Shown here in pieces: positions 47,411 through 55,679 of a stretch of DNA of 64,000 bases (position 1 is its first letter; each line of letters starts with the position of its first letter). This stretch comes from an uncultured Flavobacteriaceae bacterium (GTDB taxonomy: Bacteria > Bacteroidota > Bacteroidia > Flavobacteriales > Flavobacteriaceae): positions 292,292 to 356,291 of the forward strand of contig CANLWB010000007.1 of NCBI GenBank assembly GCA_947494695.1. Reading direction: 5' to 3'. A program made the translations under genes and the position numbers. The notes beneath the pieces were generated by a model. It had not been told where the DNA came from and made no database searches. It saw only the letters and a program-made list of their open reading frames with translations.

Positions 47411-47935
47411 TTAATCATTTATTAATTGAAATAAATATTCATTTTTATAAGATCCATTTACCTGAATCCATTCTTTTTTAAGTCCTACCTTTTTAAAATC
47501 ATGGCTTTTAAAAAGCCTCATACTAGCTTCGTTTTCTTCAGAGATATTACAATATAATTGGTGTAATCCTAAATGCGTAAAGCTATAATTAACTAATAAT
47601 TTAAGTGCTTCATAACCGTAGCCTTTCCCCCTATCATTTTCTTCTTTAACCAGTATCCCTACACCGGCTCTACTATTCTTAAAATCAAAATCAAACAAAT
47701 CGATCATTCCCAGAGGTTCATCCTTATAACTCGAAATCACCAACCTTAATTGTTTAACTTCAAAAATATCCTTGTGAGCCTGTTCTAAATACTTCTTTAT
47801 TACATATTTAGAATATGGAGCTATCGTATTACTTATCTCCCAAATGGTTTCATCATTTTCTATAGTATGAATAAACTCCAAATCTTCAGGTTCTAAAGCC
47901 CGTAAGTAGATTGTATCCCCTTTTAGAGTAATCAT
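47411..47935 (-). CDS. GNAT family N-acetyltransferase (RimJ/RimL-like)
   Basis: A 174-residue acetyltransferase. The acetyl-CoA binding loop is EENDRGKGYGYEALKLLVNYSF near 98-119, and the N-terminal LRALEPEDLEFIHTIEND is RimJ/RimL-like. Substrate is not known. It overlaps the dapF stop by 4 bp and lies directly before mltG, giving an apparent operon dapF - GNAT - mltG - DUF2279. Confidence 0.87.
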   Translation of the reverse strand: MITLKGDTIYLRALEPEDLEFIHTIENDETIWEISNTIAPYSKYVIKKYLEQAHKDIFEVKQLRLVISSYKDEPLGMIDLFDFDFKNSRAGVGILVKEENDRGKGYGYEALKLLVNYSFTHLGLHQLYCNISEENEASMRLFKSHDFKKVGLKKEWIQVNGSYKNEYLFQLIND

Positions 47936-48705
47936 ATGTTACCTTTAAAGACAAGTTTAGCCGATCCTATTAACCAGACATTCTTATACAGTCCGTTTTC
48001 AACGTCAAAAGATACTTTCAGTTCTCCCCCGGGCACCTCTAGTGTTATCAGGTTATCTCTAGTTTCATTTAAGGCATGCATGGCAATTGCAACAGCCGTA
48101 GCACCAGTACCACAAGATAAGGTTTCGTCTTCCACACCACGCTCGTAGGTTCTAACAGCAAAAATTTTATCGCTTAACTTTTTTACAAAGTTTACATTGC
48201 TTCCCGCTTCATTATAAGGAGCACCATATCTTATTTTAGCACCTTTTGTTCTAATATCCAGAGTTTCTATGTCGTTTTCAAACTGCACATGGTGAGGTGA
48301 CCCGGTGTCTAAAAACACATGACCTTCATGTTTTTCAATCGTATTAACATCTACCATTTTAAGTTTTACAATATCACCTTCAATAGACGCATGATGCAAA
48401 CCATCTATAGCTTCAAAAACGGCCTCGTTCTCGATAACTCCCAATTGTTTTGCAAAAGCTACCAAACAGCGTCCACCATTACCACACATCGAACTTTCAT
48501 TACCATCTGCATTATAATAAACCATCTTAAAATCCACACTATCGTGATTTTCCAACAGAATTAGTCCATCTGCACCAATGCCAAAATGTCGGTTGCATAA
48601 ATGAGCTACCTGTTTGGTATTATTTTTGTCGAATATTTGTTGACGATTATCAATCATCACAAAATCGTTTCCCGTTCCTTGATATTTATAAAAAGTATGC
48701 TCCAT
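47932..48705 (-). CDS. dapF: Diaminopimelate epimerase
   Basis: A 257-residue racemase converting LL- to meso-diaminopimelate for peptidoglycan and lysine. The start at 48705 (MEHTFYKYQGTGNDFVMID) matches family N-termini; an ATG at 48762 lies upstream of the promoter. The two catalytic cysteines are in SSMCGNGGRC and TLSCGTGATA. It is complete and is the first gene of the operon that includes mltG. Confidence 0.95.
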   Translation of the reverse strand: MEHTFYKYQGTGNDFVMIDNRQQIFDKNNTKQVAHLCNRHFGIGADGLILLENHDSVDFKMVYYNADGNESSMCGNGGRCLVAFAKQLGVIENEAVFEAIDGLHHASIEGDIVKLKMVDVNTIEKHEGHVFLDTGSPHHVQFENDIETLDIRTKGAKIRYGAPYNEAGSNVNFVKKLSDKIFAVRTYERGVEDETLSCGTGATAVAIAMHALNETRDNLITLEVPGGELKVSFDVENGLYKNVWLIGSAKLVFKGNI

Positions 48706-48714
48706 AATATGGTA

Positions 48715-48722
48715 CAAATATA
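48715..48722 (-). promoter_or_regulatory. -7 promoter element for dapF
   Basis: On the minus strand TATATTTG is an exact TAnnTTTG, with 9 nt between it and the dapF ATG at 48705. It also supports the choice of the shorter dapF start. Confidence 0.65.
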
Positions 48723-48762
48723 TGAATAAAGAATTTCTTAAAACATGTAACAAACGGTACAA

Positions 48763-49105
48763 AAACTAAACATATGCTGTTGTTTGGTTTTTACCTTAAT
48801 CATTTAAAATGAGTGTTGTTTATTCTGTTTCTCGTTTGCGCTGGAACCCATTTGGACCAGTACGAAAAAGACAATATTACACCAGATATGTTCTAAACTT
48901 ACTCAAAAATAAAATGATGGATTTTTGTAATAGATAAGGCATAAAAATCAAGCATAACCAAGGTTTTGTTTTACTTTTCTAACAATATATAGTGCAAAAA
49001 GGTGCATGTTATTGAGTACATTTAGGATGTAAATGGTATTGAAGAAACCCTTTCGATTTTATGAGAGGACATAGTATAGTATTGAATTAAACCAGATTTT
49101 CGATT
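48763..49105. other. Divergent intergenic region between dapF and degQ, with one possible micro-ORF
   Basis: No recognised gene. A 42-codon plus-strand ORF (48809-48937, MSVVYSVSRLRWNPFGPVRKRQ...) is strongly basic but has no clear promoter or start context, so it may be chance. The right-hand side passes into the GTTAAA box array upstream of degQ. Confidence 0.35.
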
Positions 49106-49155
49106 GTTAAATGGTCGTTAAATACGGCGTTAAAAATCGTTAAATCAAGATTAAA
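49106..49155 (+). promoter_or_regulatory. Phased array of GTTAAA boxes upstream of degQ
   Basis: GTTAA(A) starts at 49106, 49117, 49129 and 49139, and ATTAAA at 49150: spacings 11, 12, 10 and 11. Three of the boxes are preceded by C (CGTTAAA). Five direct repeats on one face of the helix form the classic layout for cooperative OmpR-family response-regulator binding. The array ends about 75 nt before the degQ ATG. It is AT-rich, but the regular period is unlikely by chance. Confidence 0.55.
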
Positions 49156-49229
49156 AATTCAATAAATAGTTAATTTTAGTCGTTGATAAATTGTATTAAA
49201 AATTGAAAAGAAACTTAAATTGAAAACTT

Positions 49230-50648
49230 ATGAAGAAGATTTTATCATTAGTATTGGTTTCGGCATTAGGGGGTGCCCTAACATTAAGTGCTTATAAACT
49301 CTTTTTAGAAAAGGAAAATCAAGTCGTTGTAACACCATCATCTGCTACAACACCAAACTTTTTACCCACCAGTCATGTCAATACATTATTGAATAATGCT
49401 GTAGGAGAAGCACCCGACTTTGCTCTGGCTGCTGAAAACACTGTTAATGCGGTTGTTCATGTAAAAAATGTAACGATTAGTTCTGGGCAAATGACCTTTG
49501 AGGATTTATTCTTTGGAAGACGTCCACAACGCGCACAAATGGGAACTGGTTCTGGTGTTATTATTAATGCAGATGGGTATATCATTACGAATAATCATGT
49601 TATTAATAATGCACATAAATTATCGGTAACATTAAACAATAATCAAACATACGATGCTAAACTCATTGGTACCGATCCCAAAACAGATATTGCATTATTA
49701 AAGATTGATGCCGATGAAGAGTTACCCTATGTGACTTTTGGAGATTCAGACCATGCCAAAATTGGAGAATGGGTATTGGCTGTTGGGAATCCTTTTAATT
49801 TGACATCTACGGTTACTGCCGGAATCATTAGTGCGAAAGCCAGGGATTTATCGGGGAACAGCTCACAATCCTTTATTCAAACCGATGCCGCTGTAAATCC
49901 TGGTAATTCTGGAGGCGCTCTAGTCAATACCAATGGTGAACTAATTGGTATTAATACGGCCATATCATCTCAAACCGGCTCTTATATAGGATATTCTTTT
50001 GCAGTACCCAGTAACATTGCCCGTAAGGTTATAGAAGATATTATGGAATACGGTAATGTACAAAACGGTGTTCTTGGTATTAAAGGAAGTACTTTTAACA
50101 GTAAGGTTGCTGAAGATATAGGGATTAACTACACGAAAGGGGTTTATGTTGGAGAAGTTATTAAAAAATCGGGAGCAGAAAAAGCGGGCATCAGAAAAGG
50201 TGATATTATAAAAAAGTTAGATAATATAGAAATCTCAAAATTTGAAGATTTAAGTGGATATATAAAATCTAAACGCCCAAATGATCTTGTAAATGTTGAG
50301 TTACTTAGGGACGATGAGTTAATAACGCTTAAAGTAAAGCTCTCTAAAACCGATGCTTTTACTGTGAATTTCATAAAAATGGATTTACAGGACATTCCAG
50401 ACGCCTATAAAAAAGAATTAAATATAGAACATGGCGTTGTAGTAGTAAATACCAAAAATAAATGGTTATATTCTAACCTCGGATTTACAGAAGGATATAT
50501 TATCACCGGGATTAATGATACAAAAATTAAAAGTATTGAAGACATTTCAGATTTGAAAGCAAAATATGGAGATGATGTTTTGAGCAAGATCAAAAAACTG
50601 GAATATATCAATTTGGACAAAGAGAAAAAAGAGGTCATTTTCAGATAA
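49230..50648 (+). CDS. degQ: Periplasmic Do-like serine protease (DegQ/HtrA)
   Basis: A 472-residue envelope protease/chaperone. A signal or anchor occupies the first 25 residues. The catalytic triad is H123 (TNNHVI), D153 (KTDIALL) and S227 (NPGNSGGAL). A PDZ domain lies near 285-365 (GVYVGEVIKKSGAEKAGIRKGDIIKKLDN), with a more degenerate second one after 380. It handles misfolded periplasmic proteins. The five-box array upstream suggests stress control by an OmpR-type regulator. A terminator follows. Confidence 0.93.
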   Translation: MKKILSLVLVSALGGALTLSAYKLFLEKENQVVVTPSSATTPNFLPTSHVNTLLNNAVGEAPDFALAAENTVNAVVHVKNVTISSGQMTFEDLFFGRRPQRAQMGTGSGVIINADGYIITNNHVINNAHKLSVTLNNNQTYDAKLIGTDPKTDIALLKIDADEELPYVTFGDSDHAKIGEWVLAVGNPFNLTSTVTAGIISAKARDLSGNSSQSFIQTDAAVNPGNSGGALVNTNGELIGINTAISSQTGSYIGYSFAVPSNIARKVIEDIMEYGNVQNGVLGIKGSTFNSKVAEDIGINYTKGVYVGEVIKKSGAEKAGIRKGDIIKKLDNIEISKFEDLSGYIKSKRPNDLVNVELLRDDELITLKVKLSKTDAFTVNFIKMDLQDIPDAYKKELNIEHGVVVVNTKNKWLYSNLGFTEGYIITGINDTKIKSIEDISDLKAKYGDDVLSKIKKLEYINLDKEKKEVIFR

Positions 50649-50673
50649 AAATAATTGTCAGAAAATATTTTTT

Positions 50674-50707
50674 AAACCCATTGGAGAATTAATTCTTTGA
50701 TGGGTTT
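50674..50707 (+). terminator. Terminator after degQ
   Basis: AAACCCAT pairs with ATGGGTTT around an inner AGAATT/AATTCT pairing; a T-rich run follows at 50708-50714. It separates degQ from the GAPDH gene. Confidence 0.75.
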
Positions 50708-50749
50708 ATTTTTTCGTTAAAATACGCTACGAAAACGTTTGAAATATGA

Positions 50750-50757
50750 TACTTTTG
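50750..50757 (+). promoter_or_regulatory. -7 promoter element for the GAPDH gene
   Basis: TACTTTTG is an exact TAnnTTTG, 32 nt before the ATG at 50790. Confidence 0.6.
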
Positions 50758-50789
50758 CCAAAACTGAACAAACAAAAAATCATATTATT

Positions 50790-52238
50790 ATGTCCTTAAA
50801 CAAAGCTTACGAAAATGAGTTAGCTTTTCAGGCAGATCGTCGAAGAGCAACCGTAGAATTTATTAAAATTGTAAGTGACCTTTGGTACGACAAATCTATC
50901 GAATTGGTGATTTTTAGAAATCAACTTATAGATAGAAATGTGAGTCAAATTTTGAACCTTCACGAATACGCTGGTAAATTTGTCCAAAAGCCAATTTCTA
51001 TTTTTGATTCTGTAGAGATTGCTCAGGCTATTAAGACCCTTGATACACCGCCGGCTAAATTGGATATTGGAAAACTCACTTACGAGTTTCATCTAGAAGA
51101 AAATAAACATAACAACGCCACTGCATTTGTTTCGGATAAATTAAAGGAGGCCAAGAAAAATGGAGAAATTCTTCCAAAAGATGTTGTTCTATATGGTTTC
51201 GGAAGAATAGGACGTCTGGTTGCTCGTGAACTTATGACCAGAACCGGAAAAGGTAGTCAGTTGCGTTTAAGAGCCATAGTAACTCGTGGTGATATTGACG
51301 AAAATATTCTTGAAAAGCGTGCTTCCCTGTTACGTAATGACTCGGTTCATGGGGATTTTTCGGGAACTGTTTCTGTAGATCCAAAAAATAAAGCATTAAT
51401 TATAAACGGAACTACCGTGCACGTTATTTCTGCCAATGCACCAGAAGATATCGATTATACTAAATATAAAATAAATAAGGCCCTGGTCATTGATAATACG
51501 GGTGCTTTTAGAGATAAAAAAGCATTGAGCAGACACTTAAAATCTAAAGGCGTAGAAAAAGTACTACTAACTGCTCCAGGCCAGGAAGTACCTAATATTG
51601 TATACGGTGTAAATCATACTGAAAATGATCCCGATAAAGTGAAAATTTTCTCAGCAGCATCCTGTACAACCAATGCTATTACACCTGTTTTAAAGGCTGT
51701 GGAAGATTCGTTTGGCGTAAAATCTGGTCATTTAGAAACCATTCACGCTTATACTAACGATCAGAATCTGGTAGATAACTTCCATAAAAAATACCGTCGT
51801 GGACGCGCTGCAGGGTTAAACATGGTGATTACAGAAACAGGCGCTGGTAACGCCGTTGCCAAAGCACTGCCAAGTCTTAAAGGAAAACTTACCTCTAATG
51901 CCATTCGCGTACCAGTACCAAATGGCTCTCTTGCCATTCTAAATCTGGAACTAAAAACAAAAACATCTTTAAACAGTGTTAATACCATTTTAAAGAAATA
52001 TGCTTTAGAAGGTGACCTTGTGGAACAAATTAAGTTCGAATTGAGTGATGAATTAGTATCCAGCGATATTGTGGGAAGCTCTGCGCCATCGATTTATGAC
52101 AGTAAGGCAACTGTTGTTCGGAAGGATGGTAAAAATGTTATTTTGTATATTTGGTACGACAATGAATATGGATACAGCCATCAGGTGATAAGACTTGCAA
52201 AATATATAGCTAAAGTTAGACGTTATACATATTATTAA
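50790..52238 (+). CDS. Glyceraldehyde-3-phosphate dehydrogenase, long Bacteroidota type
   Basis: A 482-residue enzyme. The start at 50790 (MSLNKAYENELAFQADRRRATVEF) lies downstream of the promoter; an earlier ATG at 50739 would precede it. An N-terminal helical extension of about 130 residues precedes the usual GAPDH fold, which has the NAD-binding VVLYGFGRIGRLVARELM and the active-site motif SAASCTTNAITP. This extended form is common in Bacteroidota alongside a standard GAPDH. It oxidises glyceraldehyde 3-phosphate. The role of the extension is unknown. Confidence 0.92.
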   Translation: MSLNKAYENELAFQADRRRATVEFIKIVSDLWYDKSIELVIFRNQLIDRNVSQILNLHEYAGKFVQKPISIFDSVEIAQAIKTLDTPPAKLDIGKLTYEFHLEENKHNNATAFVSDKLKEAKKNGEILPKDVVLYGFGRIGRLVARELMTRTGKGSQLRLRAIVTRGDIDENILEKRASLLRNDSVHGDFSGTVSVDPKNKALIINGTTVHVISANAPEDIDYTKYKINKALVIDNTGAFRDKKALSRHLKSKGVEKVLLTAPGQEVPNIVYGVNHTENDPDKVKIFSAASCTTNAITPVLKAVEDSFGVKSGHLETIHAYTNDQNLVDNFHKKYRRGRAAGLNMVITETGAGNAVAKALPSLKGKLTSNAIRVPVPNGSLAILNLELKTKTSLNSVNTILKKYALEGDLVEQIKFELSDELVSSDIVGSSAPSIYDSKATVVRKDGKNVILYIWYDNEYGYSHQVIRLAKYIAKVRRYTYY

Positions 52239-52280
52239 TATAAACAACATCTAAATTGAAGTATCAATCGTATATAAACT

Positions 52281-52309
52281 AGCCTCATATTCTATGAGGC
52301 TTTTTATTT
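52281..52309 (+). terminator. Terminator after the GAPDH gene
   Basis: AGCCTCATA and TATGAGGCT form a perfect 9-bp stem with a 3-nt loop, followed by TTTTATTTA. It begins 43 nt after the stop codon. Confidence 0.88.
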
Positions 52310-52375
52310 AGGGTTTCACCAGTGGTAAGTAAACAATATTTTATATTTTCGTGAAATTAATTAAACCAACAGTAA

Positions 52376-52999
52376 ATGAATTCCATTAAACAATTCTCTC
52401 AACTAATTATATTATTTTTTGTCTGCTCCCTTTCTTCTTTTTCTCAAATAAAAACGCCAAAAGACAAGCTGTCTTTAAATAGTGGTACCATAGACAATCA
52501 GTTTGAGTTTGTGATTCAAAAATCTTATACCTATAAAGGAAATGGAAAAGTTTACAAGAACGTTGAATACCATTGGTTAACGCAATTAAAAGCTCATACT
52601 ATTGATACACTAAAAGCGGTACGCAAGGACCTTTCAGACACTCAACTAGTTGTAAAACAGCAAGGAAAAGAAATTTCAGATTTAAAATCAAACCTTTCCA
52701 ACACGCAAATAGATTTAGATAAGACTAATTCTGAAAAAGATAATATGGCTCTATTTGGTGTCCAAATGAGTAAATCCAGTTACAACATCCTTATGTGGGC
52801 AATTATTGCTGGATTATTAGCCTTACTTCTCTTCTTCATATTTAAATTTAAAAACAGTAATTCCATTACTAAAGAAGCGAGACGAGCACTTGCCGAAATA
52901 GAAGAAGAATTCGAAGATCATCGAAAAGTAGCTCTGGAAAGAGAACAAAAAGTAAGACGTCAATTGCAAGACGAGATAAACAAACAAAAGGGCGTTTAA
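52376..52999 (+). CDS. Exported coiled-coil protein with one membrane segment
   Basis: A 207-residue protein. A signal peptide ends near SFSQ. The next 70 residues include QFEFVIQKSYTYKGNGKVYKNVEYHWL. Then comes a coiled coil (about 80-122), a membrane helix near 135-160 and a second charged coiled coil to the end. Family members in Flavobacteria are sometimes labelled a tRNA guanine-N1 methyltransferase, probably because trmD lies nearby, but this protein has no methyltransferase motif. Its function is not known. Confidence 0.75.
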   Translation: MNSIKQFSQLIILFFVCSLSSFSQIKTPKDKLSLNSGTIDNQFEFVIQKSYTYKGNGKVYKNVEYHWLTQLKAHTIDTLKAVRKDLSDTQLVVKQQGKEISDLKSNLSNTQIDLDKTNSEKDNMALFGVQMSKSSYNILMWAIIAGLLALLLFFIFKFKNSNSITKEARRALAEIEEEFEDHRKVALEREQKVRRQLQDEINKQKGV

Positions 53000-53005
53000 A
53001 ACATT

Positions 53006-53041
53006 AAAAAAAACTGTAATATAAGATTACAGTTTTTTTTT
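53006..53041 (+). terminator. Terminator after the coiled-coil protein gene
   Basis: AAAACTGTAAT pairs with ATTACAGTTTT around a short loop, followed by a run of T residues. It begins 7 nt after the stop codon. Confidence 0.85.
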
Positions 53042-53169
53042 ACATCATTTTCCAATAATCATACGCAGTTCATAGAGTATTTGAAAAATTAAAAAACATT
53101 GGAAATGAAAGCTTTACTAAATATGCAAAACTAACCCTCTTTTAGTTGAACGAAAAACTAACAAAACGA

Positions 53170-53200
53170 TTTGTTTAGTAAGGGAATGCTTGTATATTTG
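53170..53200 (+). promoter_or_regulatory. Complete -33/-7 promoter, near-leaderless
   Basis: TTTG at 53170-53173 and TATATTTG at 53193-53200 are 19 nt apart, the ideal Bacteroidota spacing. The ATG at 53206 starts 5 nt after the -7 box, so the transcript should have little or no leader. Confidence 0.75.
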
Positions 53201-53205
53201 GTTGT

Positions 53206-53730
53206 ATGAGTGCCCCCTTTCGACTAATTGATAGATATAAATTCTCTTTGATCGGATTAATTATTGCAATTATTCTGTTCACATTTGCTGCACTCAATAA
53301 TATTGATTTATTTCAAGGCTTTTTAGGCTATCTTAACCAGATTAAAGGTCATGAAATCCATGAGCTTATTATTCCAGTTTTAGTGTTCTCTATATTCATA
53401 ATTCTAAATTTGAGTAAAAGAAAAAAAAAGTATAAAATTGAACATGAAAAACTCGTTATTTATAAAGCCATGTTGATGTCTTCTCATCATGTATTAAACA
53501 ACTTTCTCAACCAGATGCATATTTTTAAAATTACGGCAGAAAATACTCCTGATTTCGATCCAGAAGTTTTAGAGCTTTATAATCATATTATAGAAGATGC
53601 ATCCAAACAAATTGAAAGTCTTAGTAAAATAACCAGTATTGATGAAAAAACGATCTTCCAATCTGTAGCCCCTAAAACAAAGCCAAAACCGGTAACCTCT
53701 GTTAAAAAAATGGAACCTATAGAGGCTTAA
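53206..53730 (+). CDS. Membrane protein with a histidine-kinase dimerisation-like segment but no ATPase domain
   Basis: A 174-residue protein. Two membrane helices lie near 13-32 and 51-68. A soluble helical part includes IYKAMLMSSHHVLNNFLNQMHIFKI (about 86-110), which resembles the H-box of HWE/HisKA_2-type sensor kinases, with a second long helix YNHIIEDASKQIESLSKI. The ATP-binding domain that should follow is missing; instead there is a Pro/Lys-rich tail. It could be a phosphotransfer partner or a helical membrane protein that resembles one by chance. Confidence 0.65.
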   Translation: MSAPFRLIDRYKFSLIGLIIAIILFTFAALNNIDLFQGFLGYLNQIKGHEIHELIIPVLVFSIFIILNLSKRKKKYKIEHEKLVIYKAMLMSSHHVLNNFLNQMHIFKITAENTPDFDPEVLELYNHIIEDASKQIESLSKITSIDEKTIFQSVAPKTKPKPVTSVKKMEPIEA

Positions 53731-53801
53731 AACAACATCCTTACTTATTAAGGTTGCCAAAGTGATCTTAATTTTCAATTTAAGAATAGGCACATTTGGT
53801 T

Positions 53802-53809
53802 TATATTTG
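53802..53809 (+). promoter_or_regulatory. -7 promoter element for trmD
   Basis: TATATTTG is an exact TAnnTTTG, 19 nt upstream of the trmD ATG at 53829. Confidence 0.6.
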
Positions 53810-53828
53810 TATCTCTTAAGACCATAAC

Positions 53829-54506
53829 ATGCGCATAGACATCATTACTGTTTTACCAGAATTACTTAAAAGTCCGTTCGAAGCATCTATTCTAAAACGT
53901 GCTATAAAGGCTGGCTTGGTGGAGGTTCATTTTCATAACCTTCGCGATTATACAACGGATAACTACAAATCTATAGATGATACACAGTTTGGTGGTGGAG
54001 CTGGTATGGTTATGATGGTCGAGCCAATCGATAAATGTATTTCAGCCTTAAAATCCGAGAGAGATTATGATGACATTATTTATATGACTCCCGATGGTGA
54101 AACCTTAAACCAAAGTATAGCAAATCAATTATCATTAAAAGAAAATATTATTATTCTTTGCGGACATTATAAAGGTGTAGATCAACGTGTACGCGATCAT
54201 CTTATAACTCGTGAAATATCAATTGGTGATTATGTGCTATCTGGAGGAGAATTAGGAGCCGCAGTACTTTGCGATGCTGTTATACGTTTAATACCAGGAG
54301 TATTGGGGAATGAGACCTCTGCTCTAACCGATTCATTTCAGGATAACCTTTTAGCCCCTCCTATTTATACTAAACCCCGTGAATACAAAGGGTGGAAAGT
54401 TCCCGAATTACTCTTTGGTGGGAACTTCCCTCAAATTGAAAAATGGCGGGAAGAACAAGCCTATCTGCGAACTAAAGAACGTAGACCCGATTTATTAGAC
54501 GACTAA
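53829..54506 (+). CDS. trmD: tRNA (guanine(37)-N1)-methyltransferase
   Basis: A 225-residue SPOUT-fold enzyme that methylates G37 of tRNAs to prevent frameshifting. The deep-trefoil knot motifs are [16 protein letters not shown] and [28 protein letters not shown]. The N-terminal [21 protein letters not shown] and the [18 protein letters not shown] loop are also standard. It is complete. It is followed 12 nt later by a small membrane protein gene and then the rplS leader. Confidence 0.95.
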   Translation: MRIDIITVLPELLKSPFEASILKRAIKAGLVEVHFHNLRDYTTDNYKSIDDTQFGGGAGMVMMVEPIDKCISALKSERDYDDIIYMTPDGETLNQSIANQLSLKENIIILCGHYKGVDQRVRDHLITREISIGDYVLSGGELGAAVLCDAVIRLIPGVLGNETSALTDSFQDNLLAPPIYTKPREYKGWKVPELLFGGNFPQIEKWREEQAYLRTKERRPDLLDD

Positions 54507-54518
54507 AACAACTTGATT

Positions 54519-54848
54519 ATGGGCAATTCATTTTTTACAGACAACTACATGATTTATTTTACTGTTGGTACGATTTTATCAAGTGTATCACATTTTATAA
54601 TACTTATAGCCAGCATTTTTTTGGTTGGGAAGATAAAAAAAACAGCCACTTACCTCATTTTAACTGGTGCTATTTTAAAAACTATAACGCTTATTCTAGG
54701 CGTTATCTTACCACATATATATGGAGTCACAGATATAACAAGCATGCAAGGCATTAATTCTATTTTAATAGGTTTGTCTTTAAGTCTTTTCGCCGTTGGT
54801 TTTATATTATTTTCTATGCAATTAGCAAAAGAAAACACGAAACTTTAA
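54519..54848 (+). CDS. Small membrane protein of unknown function
   Basis: A 109-residue protein with three hydrophobic helices (about 11-34, 40-62 and 79-102) joined by short polar loops. The ATG at 54519 is chosen over a TTG two codons earlier. It shows no recognisable domain. It lies 12 nt after trmD and may be cotranscribed with it. Confidence 0.6.
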   Translation: MGNSFFTDNYMIYFTVGTILSSVSHFIILIASIFLVGKIKKTATYLILTGAILKTITLILGVILPHIYGVTDITSMQGINSILIGLSLSLFAVGFILFSMQLAKENTKL

Positions 54849-55096
54849 TAGATAAGATTTCCTAAAGACGACTCTACCTTAGGCTCCGTGTGGACTTACT
54901 GAAAAACGGTAAACAAGATTATCATTCTCATACAGTCCCTAATTGTAGGTTACTGATTGCAAGTTCCTAAACGTAGTCGACCTGTAGTCACTAAACAGAA
55001 CCGAAGTGAATGCCTTAACTGCAGGTCGCCCAAATCATCGAAACAAGCCAAAGTAAAAACTTTTAACTTATTACTTTCAACTTATTAGTTTTTATT
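54849..55096. repeat. Intergenic region with a degenerate interspersed repeat and an inverted repeat
   Basis: GTCACTAAACAGAACCGAAG and the next two bases (54987-55008) resemble the interspersed element type mentioned at 36129. Overlapping it, CGACCTGTAG (54978-54987) and CTGCAGGTCG (55019-55028) form a 10-bp inverted repeat with one mismatch. No gene is visible. Confidence 0.35.
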
Positions 55097-55104
55097 TATC
55101 TTTG
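55097..55104 (+). promoter_or_regulatory. -7 promoter element for rplS
   Basis: TATCTTTG is an exact TAnnTTTG within TTTATTTATCTTTGCACCC, a common shape for ribosomal-protein promoters in Flavobacteria. Transcription would start about 70 nt before the rplS ATG. Confidence 0.65.
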
Positions 55105-55105
55105 C

Positions 55106-55178
55106 ACCCAATTTCGGGTTAACCTCTGGCGAGAATCGCGAATGTTATTCTGAACTAACTATTTAACATTTAAAGATT
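55106..55178 (+). promoter_or_regulatory. Probable L19 ribosomal protein leader
   Basis: The leader carries two short hairpins: ACCC/GGGT around AATTTC (55106-55119) and GCGA/TCGC around GAA (55129-55139). Ribosomal-protein leaders of this size upstream of rplS are known in bacteria, including a Flavobacterial L19 type as far as I recall. Autogenous control by L19 is the expected function. The structure is small and needs covariation support. Confidence 0.45.
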
Positions 55179-55529
55179 ATGGAGTCTTTAGTAAAATTTG
55201 TACAAGACGAATTCGTAACAAGAAAAGATTTACCAGATTTCTCTGCTGGAGATACAATTACTGTGTATTACGAGATTAAAGAGGGTAGCAAAACAAGAAC
55301 TCAGTTTTTTAGAGGTGTTGTTATTCAAAGAAGAGGTTCTGGAACAACAGAAACTTTTACAATTAGAAAAATGTCTGGTTCTATTGGAGTTGAGCGTATT
55401 TTCCCGGTTAACTTACCAGCATTACAAAAAATTGAAATTAACAAACGTGGTCGCGTTCGTAGAGCAAGAATCTTCTACTTTAGAGGTCTTACTGGTAAAA
55501 AAGCAAGAATTAAAGAAAGTAGACACTAG
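55179..55529 (+). CDS. rplS: 50S ribosomal protein L19
   Basis: A 116-residue protein of the large ribosomal subunit at the interface with 16S rRNA. Diagnostic segments are FSAGDTITVYYEIKEGSKTRTQFFRGVVIQRRG, TFTIRKMSGSIGVERIFPVNLPALQKIEI and RGRVRRARIFYFRGLTGKKARI. It is complete. It follows its own promoter and leader and ends at a strong terminator. Confidence 0.97.
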   Translation: MESLVKFVQDEFVTRKDLPDFSAGDTITVYYEIKEGSKTRTQFFRGVVIQRRGSGTTETFTIRKMSGSIGVERIFPVNLPALQKIEINKRGRVRRARIFYFRGLTGKKARIKESRH

Positions 55530-55557
55530 AAATACAATATTGCAAAAGCAATCGTTT

Positions 55558-55590
55558 AAAAGCCTTGAAATTGTTCAAGGCTTTTTTTTT
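55558..55590 (+). terminator. Terminator after rplS
   Basis: AAAGCCTTGAA pairs with TTCAAGGCTTT around a 4-nt loop and is followed by a run of T residues. It begins 28 nt after the stop codon. Confidence 0.92.
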
Positions 55591-55679
55591 ATCAACAAAA
55601 GTTAATAACTCCGGTTAATAAATGTTTGATATCTAATCCTTTAAAAAGTTTGCATTTTAAAATACCAATACTATCTTAG

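Noticed and set aside
52376..52999. A second tRNA (guanine-N1)-methyltransferase
   Set aside because: The protein has a signal peptide, a membrane helix and coiled coils, and none of the SPOUT knot motifs. The real trmD is at 53829.
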